The notes: a model not told the origin generated them from the letters alone. A DNA stretch of 50,176 bases from Phyllobacteriaceae bacterium (GCA_016711085.1 JADJTR010000006.1:1-50176); one strand, 5' to 3'; positions 1 through 8,844 are shown, counted from the stretch's first letter. Program-made: numbers and translations.

Positions 1-733
1 CGACCATTCGCCAGGCGCTCGACGCGACACGAAGCTGTCGGCCTTCGTCATGTTCATCCTGATCGCAGCGCGCGCGTCTTCGGCCTCACCTTCTACGGGC
101 CGGACAGACACATCTGGATCGAGTACTACTGGCGATGCCCGGCGGCGAAGATTCGGCTTCCTGCTGTTCGTCACCATCCTGGTCTTCATTCTCGGCCGCT
201 TTCTCGATTTTTCAGATCGCCTTCATCATGGTGCCGCTGCTGGCCCCGGTCGCCGAAAAGTCGGCATCGACCCGATCCTGGTTCAGCATCGTCCTTGGCA
301 TCAATCTCCAGCCTTCGCTTAAGCGCCGCCCTTCGGCTCGCGCTTCTACCTGCGGTCCGTCGCGCCGGCCCGCGAATGGAAGGACGAGGTGCAAAGAAGA
401 TGATGGCGCCGATCCGGACCGGCGACATCTCCAAGGGCGCTTCCGCCGTCGCTCATCCAGTTTCCTGATGATCTGCTCGTCAGTTTTTTCTTCCCCGGCG
501 CTGGTCATGCGCTCAAGACTCGGTCGCGCCGCCGGCGTTCAAGATCGAAGTGCCGGGCGGTATTTTCGGCCTGCAGGCACTGCCGGGCCGGCCCGGAGCG
601 CCCCGCCACCCGGCCAACGGCCTGCCCGGACTGACCTTGCGCCGCTGGGCGGCGGCCGCCGGCCAGCCTGCGCAGCCTGCCCAGCCGCCGCGCCGCAGGG
701 ACCGACCTGTCGCAGCCGCCGAAGATCAAGTGA
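1..733 (+). CDS. TRAP transporter large permease (DctM/TakM-like), 3' part, heavily frameshifted
   Basis: This is the C-terminal part of a tripartite ATP-independent periplasmic (TRAP) transporter large membrane subunit, which drives solute uptake with an ion gradient. Pieces in different frames align in order to DctM-type proteins: a hydrophobic segment near 40-70, a HIWIEYY-like stretch near 110, a GFLLFVTILVFILG-like helix at 160-200, FQIAFIMVPLLAPVAEK at 205-260, then PIWFSIVLGINLQ and KKMMAPIRTGDI. The tail (about 560-733) is rich in Pro, Gly and Ala and ends in PPKIK. At least five frame changes are needed, so the gene is broken as given; their density at the window edge suggests base-call error. 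The 5' end lies outside the window. Its likely partner is the TakP-like binding protein at 2750-3786, on the opposite strand beyond two unrelated genes. Confidence 0.6.
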
Positions 734-812
734 CGGTCGGATGCGCTTTCCGGGCGGCGTCTCACGCGAAGCCAGGTTCGCCGTTACAGGCACCAGCCGG
801 TGCCGCTCTGAT

Positions 813-1198
813 CTAGGCGAGGCGTGCGGCGATTTCCTCCCTGTAGCGCCTCGATGCGGTCGGAGTGGAAATTCCGATCAATTGGCCGCTGTCGAGGTCG
901 CCAATTGGATGGTCGACGCCAGTGTTCGTGCGCCGCGTTTTCGATAACGGTGCGGTCCGTAGTCGAACACATGGCGGTGGATGGCGCCCTTGTCCTCAAG
1001 CACTTCATCGTGCGATAGACGGTCGCCAGCGAAATCGACTTGTCGAGTTTCAGCGCGCGGCGGTAGATTTCGGTGGCGTCGGGGTGATCCCTCGCAAGTC
1101 TCGATGATCTGCAGGATGGCGCGGCGCGGCCGCGTCACCCGCACGCCAGCGGCGCGCAGAATGTCTTCATAGCCTGCGCTGTCGATTTTTCCGGCCAT
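813..1198 (-). CDS. Fur-family metalloregulator (Fur/Mur/Irr type), frameshifted
   Basis: This is a Fur-superfamily metal-responsive repressor. The first 45 residues are intact: from the ATG at 1198 the protein reads MAGKIDSAGYEDILRAAG, then RVTRPRRAILQII, the usual N-terminal winged-helix start. After about 1090 the frame changes several times, but recognisable pieces follow: ATVYRT-like, VLEDKGAIHRHVFDYG, AAHEHHWH-like metal-site residues, IEFHSDRIEALQ and EEIAARLA, with a stop at 813. At least four indels are needed. The gene is divergent from mntH at 1376, a classic arrangement for the manganese regulator Mur in alphaproteobacteria, so Mur is the best guess. Fur or Irr cannot be excluded because the broken central part hides the metal ligands. 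The exact C-terminus is uncertain. Confidence 0.65.
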
Positions 1199-1315
1199 GC
1201 CGCGAGTCCATCCTGTTGCGACGCAGGTAGGTCTGCCGCCACCGGTGCGGCGTTTTCGCCGATGCCCCGGATTCCGCAATTCGGCGTTGACAGCCCGCAA
1301 CGGTTCGGTCATATT

Positions 1316-1336
1316 TGCAAACAGTTCTCATTTACA
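1316..1336. promoter_or_regulatory. Candidate Fur/Mur operator in the fur-mntH divergent promoter
   Basis: The 177-bp gap between the divergent Fur-family gene and mntH holds an AT-rich imperfect dyad, TGCAAA at 1316 and TTTACA ending at 1336, embedding a GTTCTCATTT core. It is the only AT-rich patch in the gap and lies about 40 bp upstream of the mntH ATG, where a repressor would block transcription. The match to known boxes is by eye only. Confidence 0.35.
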
Positions 1337-1375
1337 TAAAGATATCATGCTTCAGACAGTTCCCCGGAAGAGACC

Positions 1376-2693
1376 ATGGCCGGCTGGCGACGCCGGCGCG
1401 GCGAGGCCGCCCTCTCCGGAGGTCCACCGTTCGATCCCGCTGCCGGCCGGCAGGTCCGCCGCCTGCTCGCGTTTTCCTCGGCCCCGGCTACATGGTCGCC
1501 GTCGGCTACATGGATCCCGGCAACTGGGCGACGTCGCTCGCCGGCGGTTCGAAATTCGGTTACGCCCTGCTCGTCGTCGCGCTCGTCTCCAACATCATGG
1601 CGATCATGCTGCAATCGCTGGCCGCCCGCCTCGCCATCGCCTCGGGCCGCGATCTGGCGCAAGCCTGCCGCGACGCGTTTCCGCGCTGGGCCGCCTGGCC
1701 GCTCTGGGCTGGCCGCCGGGATCGCCATCATCGCCACCGATCTCGCCGAGGTGATCGGCACGGCCATCGGCCTCAACCTGCTGTTCGGCATTCCGCTGGA
1801 AATCGGCGTGTCGTCACCGCCGCCGACGTCTTCCTGATCCTCTGGCTGCAGAACAAGGGCTTTCGCTGGCTCGAAGCCTTCGTCATCGTTCTCCTCGGCG
1901 TCATCGCCGCATCCTTCCTGTTCCAGATCGCGCTTGCCGATCCGGACTGGGGCGCGGTCATCCGCGGCTTCGCGCCGACGACGGAGATCGTGCGCAATCC
2001 GGACATGCTGTATCTGGCGCTCGGCATTCCTCGGCGCCACGGTCATGCCGCACAATCTCTATCTCCATTCGGCCATCGTTCAGACGCGCGCCCGGGGCGA
2101 CCACGATCGTGGAGAAACGCGAGGCTCTCGCCTACGCGACGGCCGAATTCGACCTTCGCGCTGATGTTCGCCCTGCTCATCAACGCCTCGATCCTGATCC
2201 TCGCCGGCGCCGCGTTCCACTACACCGGCCGCACCGGCGTCGCCGAACTGAACGAGGCGCACCGCCTGCTCGAACCGCTGCTCCGGTTCCGTCTGGGCCC
2301 CGGTCGCCTTCGCCGTGGCGCTGCTTGCCTGCGGCCTCAATTCCACAGTCACCGCGACGCTCGCCGGCAGCCTGGTGATGGAGGGTTTTCCTCGACATCA
2401 GGCTTGCCCCGTGGCTGCGTCGCCTGACGACGCGCATGATCGCCATCATCCCCGCCGCCGCCGTGACGATTTTCTACGGCGAGGCGCAGACGGCGAAGCT
2501 CCTCATCCTCAGCCAGGTCGTGCTGAGCCTGCAATTGTCGTTCGCCGTGGTGCCGCTGGTCTGGTTCACCGCCGACCGCAAGAAGATGGGCGAGCTCGTC
2601 GCGCCGAAATGGCTCGTCATCTTCGCCGCGCTGATCGCCGCCGTGATCGTCGCGCTCAACGTCAAGCTGCTCGTCGATTTCGTCCGCGGCTGA
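1376..2693 (+). CDS. mntH: NRAMP-family Mn(II)/Fe(II) transporter MntH, frameshifted
   Basis: This is a proton-coupled divalent metal importer of the inner membrane. The ATG at 1376 follows a GGAAGAGA ribosome site. Across several frames the order of family hallmarks is complete: LGPGYMVAVGYMDPGNWATS (helix 1, with the metal-binding DPGN), GIAIIATDLAEVIGTAIGLNLLFGIPL, a cytosolic/helix segment with FRWLEAFVIVLLG, GATVMPHNLYLHSA (helix 6, with the MPH motif), FALMFALLINASILILA, VAFAVALLACGLNSTVTATLAGSLVMEGF and a hydrophobic C-terminus ending VKLLVDFVRG. About seven frame changes are needed (near 1440, 1710, 1815, 2030, 2105, 2300 and 2390), so the gene is unreadable as given although every domain is present. 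I take this as sequencing error. The divergent Fur-family neighbour suggests manganese- or iron-dependent repression. Confidence 0.85.
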
Positions 2694-2700
2694 AATGGAA

Positions 2701-2728
2701 AACCCCGGGGCGTCGCCGCCCCGGGGTT
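2701..2728. terminator. Strong hairpin between convergent mntH and the TRAP binding protein gene
   Basis: A perfect 12-bp GC-rich stem (AACCCCGGGGCG paired with CGCCCCGGGGTT) with a 4-base loop starts 8 bases after the mntH stop. On the minus strand it is followed by TTTTCCATTT, a short U-rich tract, so it should terminate the binding protein transcript. On the plus strand the following bases are less U-rich, but it may still work in both directions. Confidence 0.75.
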
Positions 2729-2749
2729 CGCTTCTTGCCTCGACAGAGA

Positions 2750-3786
2750 TCAGAGCTTGCCGTTGCGCTGCTGGATCATCATGAAGGTGTCGAAGGTGTA
2801 CTCCGAGATCTGCGCCCAGAGATAAGCGTCCTTTTTGAACTCCAGCTGGTGGTCGTAGACCTTCTTGAACATCGGGTTGGCGGCGGAGATTTCCGCATAG
2901 GTCGCCTTCGCCGCGTCATAGGCCGCCTGCAGGATTTCCGGGCTGAGGGCGCAACTGCGCGCCGGCGCCGACCAGCTTCTTCAGCGCCGCCGGGTTCTTG
3001 AGTCTTCGCCAGGTTGACCAGCGTGTGCAGCGCCGGGCCGCCTTCCCAGAAGCCCGGATAGTAGTAGTACTTGGCGACCTTGTAGAAGCCGAGCTTCTCG
3101 TCGTCATAGGGGCCGACCCACTCGGCCGCGTCGATCGTGCCCTTTTCCAGCGACGGATAGATGTCGCCGCCGGCGATCTGCTGCGGCACGACGCCGAGCT
3201 TCTCGAAAATCTTGCCGCCCATGCCGCCGATGCGCATCTTGACGCCCTTGAGGTCGGCGACGGTGTTGATTTCCTTGCGGAACCAGCCGCCCATCTGCGC
3301 GCCGGTGTTGCCGCACGGGAAGCCGATCAGGCCCTGGGTGGCGTAGAACTCGTTCATCAGGTCGTTGCCGGTCTTGCCCTCGGCGCCCGACGGATAATAG
3401 TACCAGGCGTTCTGCTGGCGGGCGTTGAGCCCGAACGGCACGGCCGTTCCGAGCGCGTAGGTCGGATCCTTGCCCCAGTAGTAGTAAGAAGCGGTGTGCG
3501 CCATCTCGACCGTGCCCGCGGTCGCCGCGTCGGCGGCCTGCAGGCCGGGGACGATTTCGCCGGCGGCGAAAACCTGAACCTCGAAATTGCCGTCGGAGGC
3601 TTCCTTGATGAATTTCGCCATCGTCTCGGCCGCGCCGAAGATGGTGTCGAGCGATTTCGGGAACGAAGACGTCAAACGCCAGGTGACCTTCTGCGCTTGC
3701 GCGATGGCCGGCGCGGCGAGCGTAGTCGCCGCCGCGGCGCCGACGCCGCCGAGACCGGCTTTCTTGATGAATGAACGACGATCCAT
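2750..3786 (-). CDS. TRAP transporter substrate-binding protein, TakP/DctP family (two frameshifts)
   Basis: This is a periplasmic solute receptor for a TRAP transporter. The start at 3786 follows GGGAGG. The N-terminus MDRRSFIKKAGLGG has a twin-arginine-like motif, followed by an alanine-rich hydrophobic stretch ending near AIAQAQ, so export by Tat is likely. The mature part begins KVTWRLTSSFPKSLD, as in TakP-like 2-oxoacid receptors, and carries the typical GWFRKEI, LKGVKMRIGG, GGDIYPSLEKGTIDAAEWVGPYDD and YYYPGFWEGG segments. Frame changes near 2995 and 2948 disrupt the last quarter, but the remaining frame continues to a sensible C-terminus (EYTFDTFMMIQQRNGKL) and stop at 2750, giving about 345 residues as usual. 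The ligand is inferred only from family resemblance: a 2-oxo monocarboxylate or similar. It probably serves the permease at 1-733. Confidence 0.82.
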
Positions 3787-4071
3787 GGAATACCTCCCGT
3801 TGAGTAAAATGACGGAGCCGCGCGGCCAGACCATCGCGACGCCTGAGCGCATGAATGCACGGCAATGCGGGCAAGTCCAGTATCTGCGCCGCCGCCGCAC
3901 CGACAAAGTGGTAAATTTTTTTATCCACTTTTGCACGCCGCAAATTTGAAACGATTTAGTTTGCACGTTCCTTGAGCAGTTCGCTTCGACGGGTTCCAAA
4001 GTGCCGCGAACGCCGTTAGATTTCGCCGGGCGGACCCGACCGCCGCGCCTCGAAAGGAAACCGGGTCGCTC
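3787..4071. promoter_or_regulatory. Divergent promoter region with inverted and direct repeats
   Basis: This 285-bp gap separates the divergent TRAP binding protein and GATase genes. It contains a 7-bp inverted repeat, AAAGTGG at 3905-3911 and CCACTTT at 3925-3931, around an A/T-rich loop, and two direct copies of TTTGCACG at 3930-3937 and 3960-3967, 30 bp apart. No coding region is credible here. The repeats are plausible regulator sites for either gene, but no specific regulator can be named. Confidence 0.4.
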
Positions 4072-4841
4072 ATGTTCAAGCCGCTCGTCGCCGTGTCGAC
4101 CGATGTTCGCGCCTTCGACAATTACGTCTGGCATGCCGCGCCGCGCCAGTATCTCGAAGCTGCAATTGACGGGGCCGGAATCACGCCGGTTCTCGTTCCC
4201 TCTTTCGGCGACCGGCTCGATTTCGACGCGATCCTGAGCGGCGTCGACGGCATCATGCTGACCGGGTCGAAATCGAACGTCCACCCGGCGCTGTACGGCG
4301 GCGACGCTTCCAGGCCAATGGGCCCCTATGACGAGGCCGGGACTCCACCACCCTGCCGCTGATCCGCAAGGCCGTCGAGCGCGGCGTGCCGCTGCTCGCC
4401 ATCTGCCGCGGCATTCAGGAGCTGAATGTGGCGCTTGGCGGCACGTTGCTCACCGAAATCCAGGACGTGCCCGGCCGCATCGATCACCGGGCGCCGGTTT
4501 CGGACGATCAGGACGAACGCTTCGCCATTCGCCAGCCGGTGCGCATCAAGCCCGGTTCCTGCCTCGCCAGGGTTTTCGAGGCCGGGGAAGTCCTGGTCAA
4601 TTCGGTCCACCGCCAGGGCCTGGATCGGCTGGGCGGGCGCCTCGAAATCGAAGCGGTCGCCGAGGACGGCACCATCGAGGCGGTTTCCGTGGTTGGCGCG
4701 CCGGCCTTCGCCGTCGGCGTGCAATGGCACCCGGAATACTGGGTAAAAACCGACAGCGCCTCGCGCAAGGTGTTCGAGGCATTCGGCGACGCGGTGCGCG
4801 CCCACGCCGCGGCGCGCGGGCTGCGCGCAGCTGCCGAATAG
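4072..4841 (+). CDS. puuD: Class I glutamine amidotransferase-like gamma-glutamyl hydrolase (PuuD-type), one frameshift
   Basis: This is a peptidase C26 protein of the type that hydrolyses gamma-glutamyl-GABA to glutamate and GABA. The N-terminal half reads MFKPLVAVSTDVRAFDNY and includes GVDGIMLTGSKSNVHPALYG, the usual substrate-side loop. A frame change near 4345 joins it to PLLAICRGIQELNVALGG, which carries the nucleophile Cys in its elbow, then NSVHRQGLDRLG and AVGVQWHPEYW with the catalytic His and Glu. About 256 residues after joining, as expected for the family. The name puuD rests on family assignment; related enzymes cleave other gamma-glutamyl amides. A PuuA-like glutamine synthetase lies 14 kb away (18927), so the two could work in one gamma-glutamylation route, though they are not in one operon. 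Confidence 0.75.
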
Positions 4842-4843
4842 GC

Positions 4844-5197
4844 CTATTGGGCGGAACTCAGCAGGATCGGCAGCGCCCGCGCATCGACCGATTCGAACAC
4901 ATCGCCCTCTCCGGACGAGAATTCCAGTTCGACGGTCCCGTCGGCACGGGTGAAGGCGATGCGGTCGTCGCTCATGACAACCGCCATTCCGCCGGTCAGC
5001 CCGGCGACGATTTCAGCGCATTGCGGATCGAAAGTGGCGAAACGCGGCGCTCCGTCCTGACCGAAATCCGCCGTCACGGCGCAGCGAAGTCCGGTTCCTG
5101 CCTGTCGCAACTCCCAGACGGCGGCATCGCCGGCGTTGGCCGAAGGCGCGAAGCACAGGCAAACGGCGAACGCCGCGGCGAAAATCGGTTTGTCCAT
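4844..5197 (-). CDS. Secreted AprI/Inh-like protease-inhibitor-fold protein
   Basis: This 117-residue protein has a clear Sec signal peptide (MDKPIFAAAFAVCLCFAPSANA). The mature part starts near AAVWELRQAG, has two cysteines (GLRCAVTADFG and DPQCAEIV) and ends in short beta-rich segments such as DDRIAFTRADGTVELEF. This layout matches the AprI/Inh family of periplasmic inhibitors of alkaline metalloproteases: WxL start, a Cys pair and repeated hydrophobic strands. It is convergent with the GATase gene, which ends 2 bases before its stop. No metalloprotease is seen nearby, so inhibitor function is inferred from fold-level resemblance only. It could be another small beta-barrel periplasmic protein. 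Confidence 0.55.
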   Translation of the reverse strand: MDKPIFAAAFAVCLCFAPSANAGDAAVWELRQAGTGLRCAVTADFGQDGAPRFATFDPQCAEIVAGLTGGMAVVMSDDRIAFTRADGTVELEFSSGEGDVFESVDARALPILLSSAQ

Positions 5198-5253
5198 GGC
5201 GGCCCCCCGCTTCGCGCAAAACGCGCGTTACCGGGCAGCAGACGCCACAATGG

Positions 5254-6258
5254 TTAACGAAGTGTTGCCAGACCGGCGGCTTCCGCCACCGGCGTCAGCG
5301 GTTTTCCGGTTTCAAACCACGAAACGAGGTTGTCGACGACCAGATCGGCCATGGCCCGCCGCGTCGCCACGCTTGCCGACGCCACATGCGGCAGCAGGCA
5401 GGCATTGGGCAAGTCGATCAACGCCCTCGGCACGTGCGGCTCATCTTCGAAAACATCGAGGCCGGCCGCCGCGATGACGCCGCTCGATAGCGCCTCCGCC
5501 AGCGCCGCTTCGTCGACGGTCGGCCCGCGCCCGACATTGATCAACACGCCGTCGCGCCCGAGCGCCCGCAGCACATTGGCGTTGACGGCGTGGAAAGTCG
5601 CCGCGCCGCCGGGCGCGACGCAGATCAGCGTGTCGACGGCCTCGGCAAGTTCGATCAGGCTCGCATGCCAGGTCCGCGGATCGCCGTCGATGCGGTTGCG
5701 GTTGTGATAGGCGACCTCGACGCCGAAAGCCTCCAGGCGTCGGGCGATGGCGAGGCCGATCCGGCCCATGCCGAATATGCCGGCCTTGCGGCCGCGCAGC
5801 GTCAATGGCGTCAGCCGGTAATTGCCCTCGCCGGCCCAGCGCCCTTCGCGCAGCCAGTTCTCGGCGCGCGGAAACTCGCGCAGGGTGTTGAGCAGCAGGC
5901 CGATCGTCGTGTCGGCGACCTCTTCGCTGAGCACGTCGGGCGTGTTCGTCACCATGACGCCGCGCGCCGCCGCGTACCCGGCGTCGACATTGTCGTAACC
6001 GACGCCGAAATTGGCGATGATCTCGAGCGCCGGCAACGCGTCGATGTATGCGGCCGAAATCGTCGTGAACGAAGCGATGGCGCGTACCGACTTCGCCGCC
6101 CGCGCATTGAGCAGCACCGGATCGGCGGCGGCGACGCGCACCAGCCTGAACCGCTCCTCGATCCGCTCGACCGCGTGGGGGTGCAATTTGCCCGGGACGA
6201 GCACCGAAATACCGGACAGGTCGGCAACACCGGTCGCCTTCCATGAAGCCCGGCTCAC
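5254..6258 (-). CDS. D-2-hydroxyacid dehydrogenase (glyoxylate/hydroxypyruvate reductase type)
   Basis: This NAD(P)H-dependent reductase of the D-isomer 2-hydroxyacid dehydrogenase family has 334 residues. The Rossmann motif GMGRIG lies at about 163-168. The catalytic triad is visible as Arg 244 in NVGRGPTVDE, Glu 273 in EDEPH and His 291 in LLPHVASAS. After the second strand the sequence is YHNRNRI, with no acidic residue and two arginines, which favours NADPH. The substrate is probably glyoxylate or hydroxypyruvate, fitting the purine route (glyoxylate) and hydroxypyruvate isomerase in the window, but sugar-acid substrates such as 2-ketogluconate are also possible given its regulator. I place the start at the GTG whose last two bases overlap the stop of the upstream LacI gene (GTGA), so the two are translationally coupled and co-transcribed. 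Confidence 0.85.
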   Translation of the reverse strand: MSRASWKATGVADLSGISVLVPGKLHPHAVERIEERFRLVRVAAADPVLLNARAAKSVRAIASFTTISAAYIDALPALEIIANFGVGYDNVDAGYAAARGVMVTNTPDVLSEEVADTTIGLLLNTLREFPRAENWLREGRWAGEGNYRLTPLTLRGRKAGIFGMGRIGLAIARRLEAFGVEVAYHNRNRIDGDPRTWHASLIELAEAVDTLICVAPGGAATFHAVNANVLRALGRDGVLINVGRGPTVDEAALAEALSSGVIAAAGLDVFEDEPHVPRALIDLPNACLLPHVASASVATRRAMADLVVDNLVSWFETGKPLTPVAEAAGLATLR

Positions 6259-7259
6259 AGGCCGGCCTTTGGTTTGCCGGTCGACTGGCGGATGCGCAGT
6301 TCCGGATGGATCAGCTCCTGGCCGCCATGCGCCTCGGCGTCGTTCAACTGGTCGAGAAGCGCGCGCGCCGCCCGCCGTCCGACTTCCCGTTGTCCGTTCC
6401 ACACCGTCGTCAGCGCCGGAGTGGCGATCGAAGCTTCTTCCAGATCGTCGTAACCGGTCACGGAGACATCGACGCCCGGCGTCAGGCCGGCCCGTGAAAT
6501 GCCGTTCATCAGGCCGATGGCGACGAGATCGTTCCAGCAGACGACCGCTGTCGGCCGGTTTTTCAGCGCCAGGAATTGCGGCGCCGCCTCGAACCCGCCC
6601 TGCTTGGTGCGCGGTCCGGCGATGCGCCATTCCGGCTCCACCGTGAGCCCCGCCTTTCCCATGGCGTTGACATAGCCGCGATGACGGTCGCGCCCGGTCG
6701 ACGTCTGGTCGGTGCCGCCGATCATGGCGATGCGGGTGTGGCCGAGGGAAATCAGATGATTGGTGGCGAGCGAAATGCCCCAGGCGTCGTCGCCGCGAAA
6801 GATCGGCACGTCGGCGCCCTCGACCTCGCGCGCGATCAGCACGATCGGCATGCCGTTGGCGACGAGCGCGGTGATATCCTCGCGCGGCGTGCCGATGGCC
6901 GGCGACAGGATCAGCCCGTCGGCGCCGAGCTGCAGCAGCGTATCGATGAACAGGCGTTGTTTTTCCAGCTCGTCGTAATGGTTGGACAGCAGGAAAGTCT
7001 GGCGCGAGCGGTCGAGTTCGGTCTCGATGGAGCGCAGGATCTCGGCGAAAAACGGGTTCATGATGTCGTGAACGCAGACGCCGACAATGCCCGACCGCCT
7101 TGTGCGCAGCGAGGCGGCGCGGCGGTTGTAGATGTAGCCGAGCGCTCGCGCCGCTTCCTTGATGCGTTCCCGCGTCGATTCCGCCACCAATGCCGAATCG
7201 CGTAACGCCAGCGACACCGTGGCGGTGGAGACGCCGAGCGAATCGGCGATCGTCGACAA
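6255..7259 (-). CDS. LacI-family transcriptional regulator
   Basis: A 334-residue repressor with an N-terminal LacI helix-turn-helix (STIADSLGVSTATVSLALRD, residues 2-21), a hinge near NRRAASLRTRRSG and a periplasmic-binding-protein-like sensor domain (GIVGVCVHDIMNPFF through GYDDLEEASIATPALTTV). Its stop overlaps the start of the 2-hydroxyacid dehydrogenase gene, so it probably controls that gene and itself in response to a sugar or sugar acid. The start is awkward. The TTG at 7259 has only a weak Shine-Dalgarno. LacI homology extends six residues further (SQKIK), and an AAGGA motif stands 8 bases before a CTG at 7277, so the true start may be that rare CTG or a miscalled ATG. Confidence 0.85.
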   Translation of the reverse strand: MSTIADSLGVSTATVSLALRDSALVAESTRERIKEAARALGYIYNRRAASLRTRRSGIVGVCVHDIMNPFFAEILRSIETELDRSRQTFLLSNHYDELEKQRLFIDTLLQLGADGLILSPAIGTPREDITALVANGMPIVLIAREVEGADVPIFRGDDAWGISLATNHLISLGHTRIAMIGGTDQTSTGRDRHRGYVNAMGKAGLTVEPEWRIAGPRTKQGGFEAAPQFLALKNRPTAVVCWNDLVAIGLMNGISRAGLTPGVDVSVTGYDDLEEASIATPALTTVWNGQREVGRRAARALLDQLNDAEAHGGQELIHPELRIRQSTGKPKAGL

Positions 7260-7305
7260 TTTGATCTTCTGGGACAGGGCAGACGTCCTTCTGAACCGTT
7301 TAATT

Positions 7306-7319
7306 TGTTTAATTAAACA
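7306..7319. promoter_or_regulatory. Perfect 14-bp palindrome, likely LacI-family operator
   Basis: TGTTTAATTAAACA is a perfect dyad, flanked by a second overlapping GTTTAATT copy just to its left. It lies 47 bp upstream of the LacI start in otherwise GC-rich DNA and has the central-palindrome shape of LacI-family sites, although most of those carry a central CG. Autoregulation of the LacI/dehydrogenase operon is the simplest reading. Confidence 0.6.
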
Positions 7320-7355
7320 GGCGGCTTCGCCCCTGCAAGACCTGTCCTGCGCCGA

Positions 7356-8258
7356 CTACGCGTCTGCGACGCGATCGCGCAGGCGCAGCGCCCTTTTGCG
7401 TTGGACGATGTAGAGGCCGGACAAGAGGATGATCCCGGCGCCGATCATCGTGAACCGGTCGGGCGTCTGGCCGAACACGAAAAATCCCAGCGCCGCCATC
7501 CACACCATCTGCAAGTAGGGAAAGGGCGCGAGCGCCCCGGTCGACGCTATCTGGTAGGCCTTGATGATCAGGAAATGCCCGCCGCCGCCGAGGAGTCCGA
7601 GCGACAAAAGCATGACCCAGTGCAACGGCGTCTGCGGCCATTGGCCGGCAACGGGCAACGCCCAGGACATGAACAACGTCGGAGCAAGCGCCGAATAGAA
7701 AATCAGGCTGACCGCCGTTTCGCGCGCGCCCATCGCCCGCGTCATGATCACATAGGACGAGTAGGACACCATAGACAGCAGCGCGAAGACATGGCCGAGG
7801 GAAAACGCGCCCGCGCCCGGCCGCGCGATGACCAATACGCCGACAAAACCGCCGCCGATCGCCAACCAGCGCCGCCAACCCGCCCATTCGCCGAGCAGCG
7901 GTCCGGCAAGCGCCGTGATCACCATGGGCGAAACGAAGAAGATCGACACCGTTTCGGCCAGTTGCAGCGTTTTCAGCGCCTGGAAATTGAAAATCGTCGA
8001 ACCGAACAGGAAGACGCCGCGCAGCATATGCGCCGGCAGCCGGCCGGTCTTCAACGCCTGCGGCGTTTGCCACAGGCGGAAAATGAACGGCACGGCGGCA
8101 ACATGGGTGACGAACCGGACCCAGGTGACGAACCCCGGCGCATAGCCGGAAAGCACCAGATATTTGGCCGTCGCATCGAGACAGGAGAACACCAGGCCTG
8201 CCAGCACGATGAGCGCGATGGCCGGGACGGGCGTAGCGGTATCGGCTGGTTCTGACAA
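7356..8258 (-). CDS. EamA/DMT-family transporter
   Basis: An inner membrane protein of about 300 residues with ten predicted hydrophobic helices in two EamA repeats. Examples are AIALIVLAGLVFSCLDATAKYL at the start, FGSTIFNFQALKTLQLAETVSIFF in the middle and MIGAGIILLSGLYIVQRKRALRL at the end. DMT proteins of this group export metabolites or amino-acid-like compounds; the substrate cannot be told. I chose the TTG at 8258 (LSEPADTATP), with GGGA about 10 bases upstream, because the first helix follows at once and the in-frame region further upstream overlaps the MarR tail and reads as low-complexity shadow. It lies 66 bp downstream of the MarR gene on the same strand, so control by that regulator is plausible. 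Confidence 0.8.
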   Translation of the reverse strand: MSEPADTATPVPAIALIVLAGLVFSCLDATAKYLVLSGYAPGFVTWVRFVTHVAAVPFIFRLWQTPQALKTGRLPAHMLRGVFLFGSTIFNFQALKTLQLAETVSIFFVSPMVITALAGPLLGEWAGWRRWLAIGGGFVGVLVIARPGAGAFSLGHVFALLSMVSYSSYVIMTRAMGARETAVSLIFYSALAPTLFMSWALPVAGQWPQTPLHWVMLLSLGLLGGGGHFLIIKAYQIASTGALAPFPYLQMVWMAALGFFVFGQTPDRFTMIGAGIILLSGLYIVQRKRALRLRDRVADA

Positions 8259-8323
8259 AGGCTGATTCCCGGGCGGCAGGCGGCTTATTGCGCCGAACCG
8301 TCGCGCGGGCAAGGCGAATGGGT

Positions 8324-8844
8324 CTATTCGTCCGCCTTTTCGGCCTTGGCTTCGGCGGCCGGCGCGCCTCGGCGACCACCGGCTCATCGGCATCATCGTC
8401 GGCCACGTCGACCTCGATCGCGCCAAGATTGCTTTCAATGCGCGCCAGCAGCTTGGAGAGCGTCTTCTGTTCTTTCTTGTCGAGGCCTTTCAGCGCCAGC
8501 TTCTCGGTTTTTTTCACCGACTTCTCGATCGCCTTGATCGCCGCCTGACCGGTCTCGGTGAGGAATACATGGGCCTGGCGCTGATCCCCGCTGGAGGCGC
8601 GTTTTTCCAGGAAACCCTGGGTTTGCAGCCGGTTGATCGTCTTGGTGATCGTCGGCGGCCGCACGCCCATGCGTTCGGCAAGCTTGCCGGGCGTTTGTCC
8701 GTCCTCGCTGGCCAGCGCCAGCATCACCTGATCCTGCCCGGCGTAAAAGCCGTGGGCCAGCAAGCGGAAGGCGAGCGCCGTGCGCGAGGCGCGCGCTGTC
8801 GATTGCAGACGGTTCAATACTTGACGCTTGTCCGGTTTGGCCAC
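8324..8844 (-). CDS. MarR-family regulator with Ala/Lys/Glu-rich tail (one frameshift)
   Basis: A winged-helix regulator starting at the GTG at 8844, preceded by AGGGGGC. The winged helix is well formed: GQTPGKLAERMGVRPPTITKTINRLQTQGFLEKR (recognition helix region) and the wing SSGDQRQAHVFLTETG. A dimerisation helix follows (KAIEKSVKKTEKLALKGLDKKEQKTL), then an acidic segment DVADDDADEP. In the given sequence the frame then runs on into the transporter in the wrong frame. One base change near 8370 restores a short AEAKAEKADE tail and a stop at 8324, which I take as the real end (about 173 residues). It probably regulates itself and the downstream EamA transporter. The ligand is unknown. Confidence 0.8.

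Noticed and set aside
5254..6630. 458-codon version of the 2-hydroxyacid dehydrogenase
   Set aside because: The first ~124 codons are an out-of-frame reading of the LacI gene; the GTG at 6258 overlapping the LacI stop gives the normal length.
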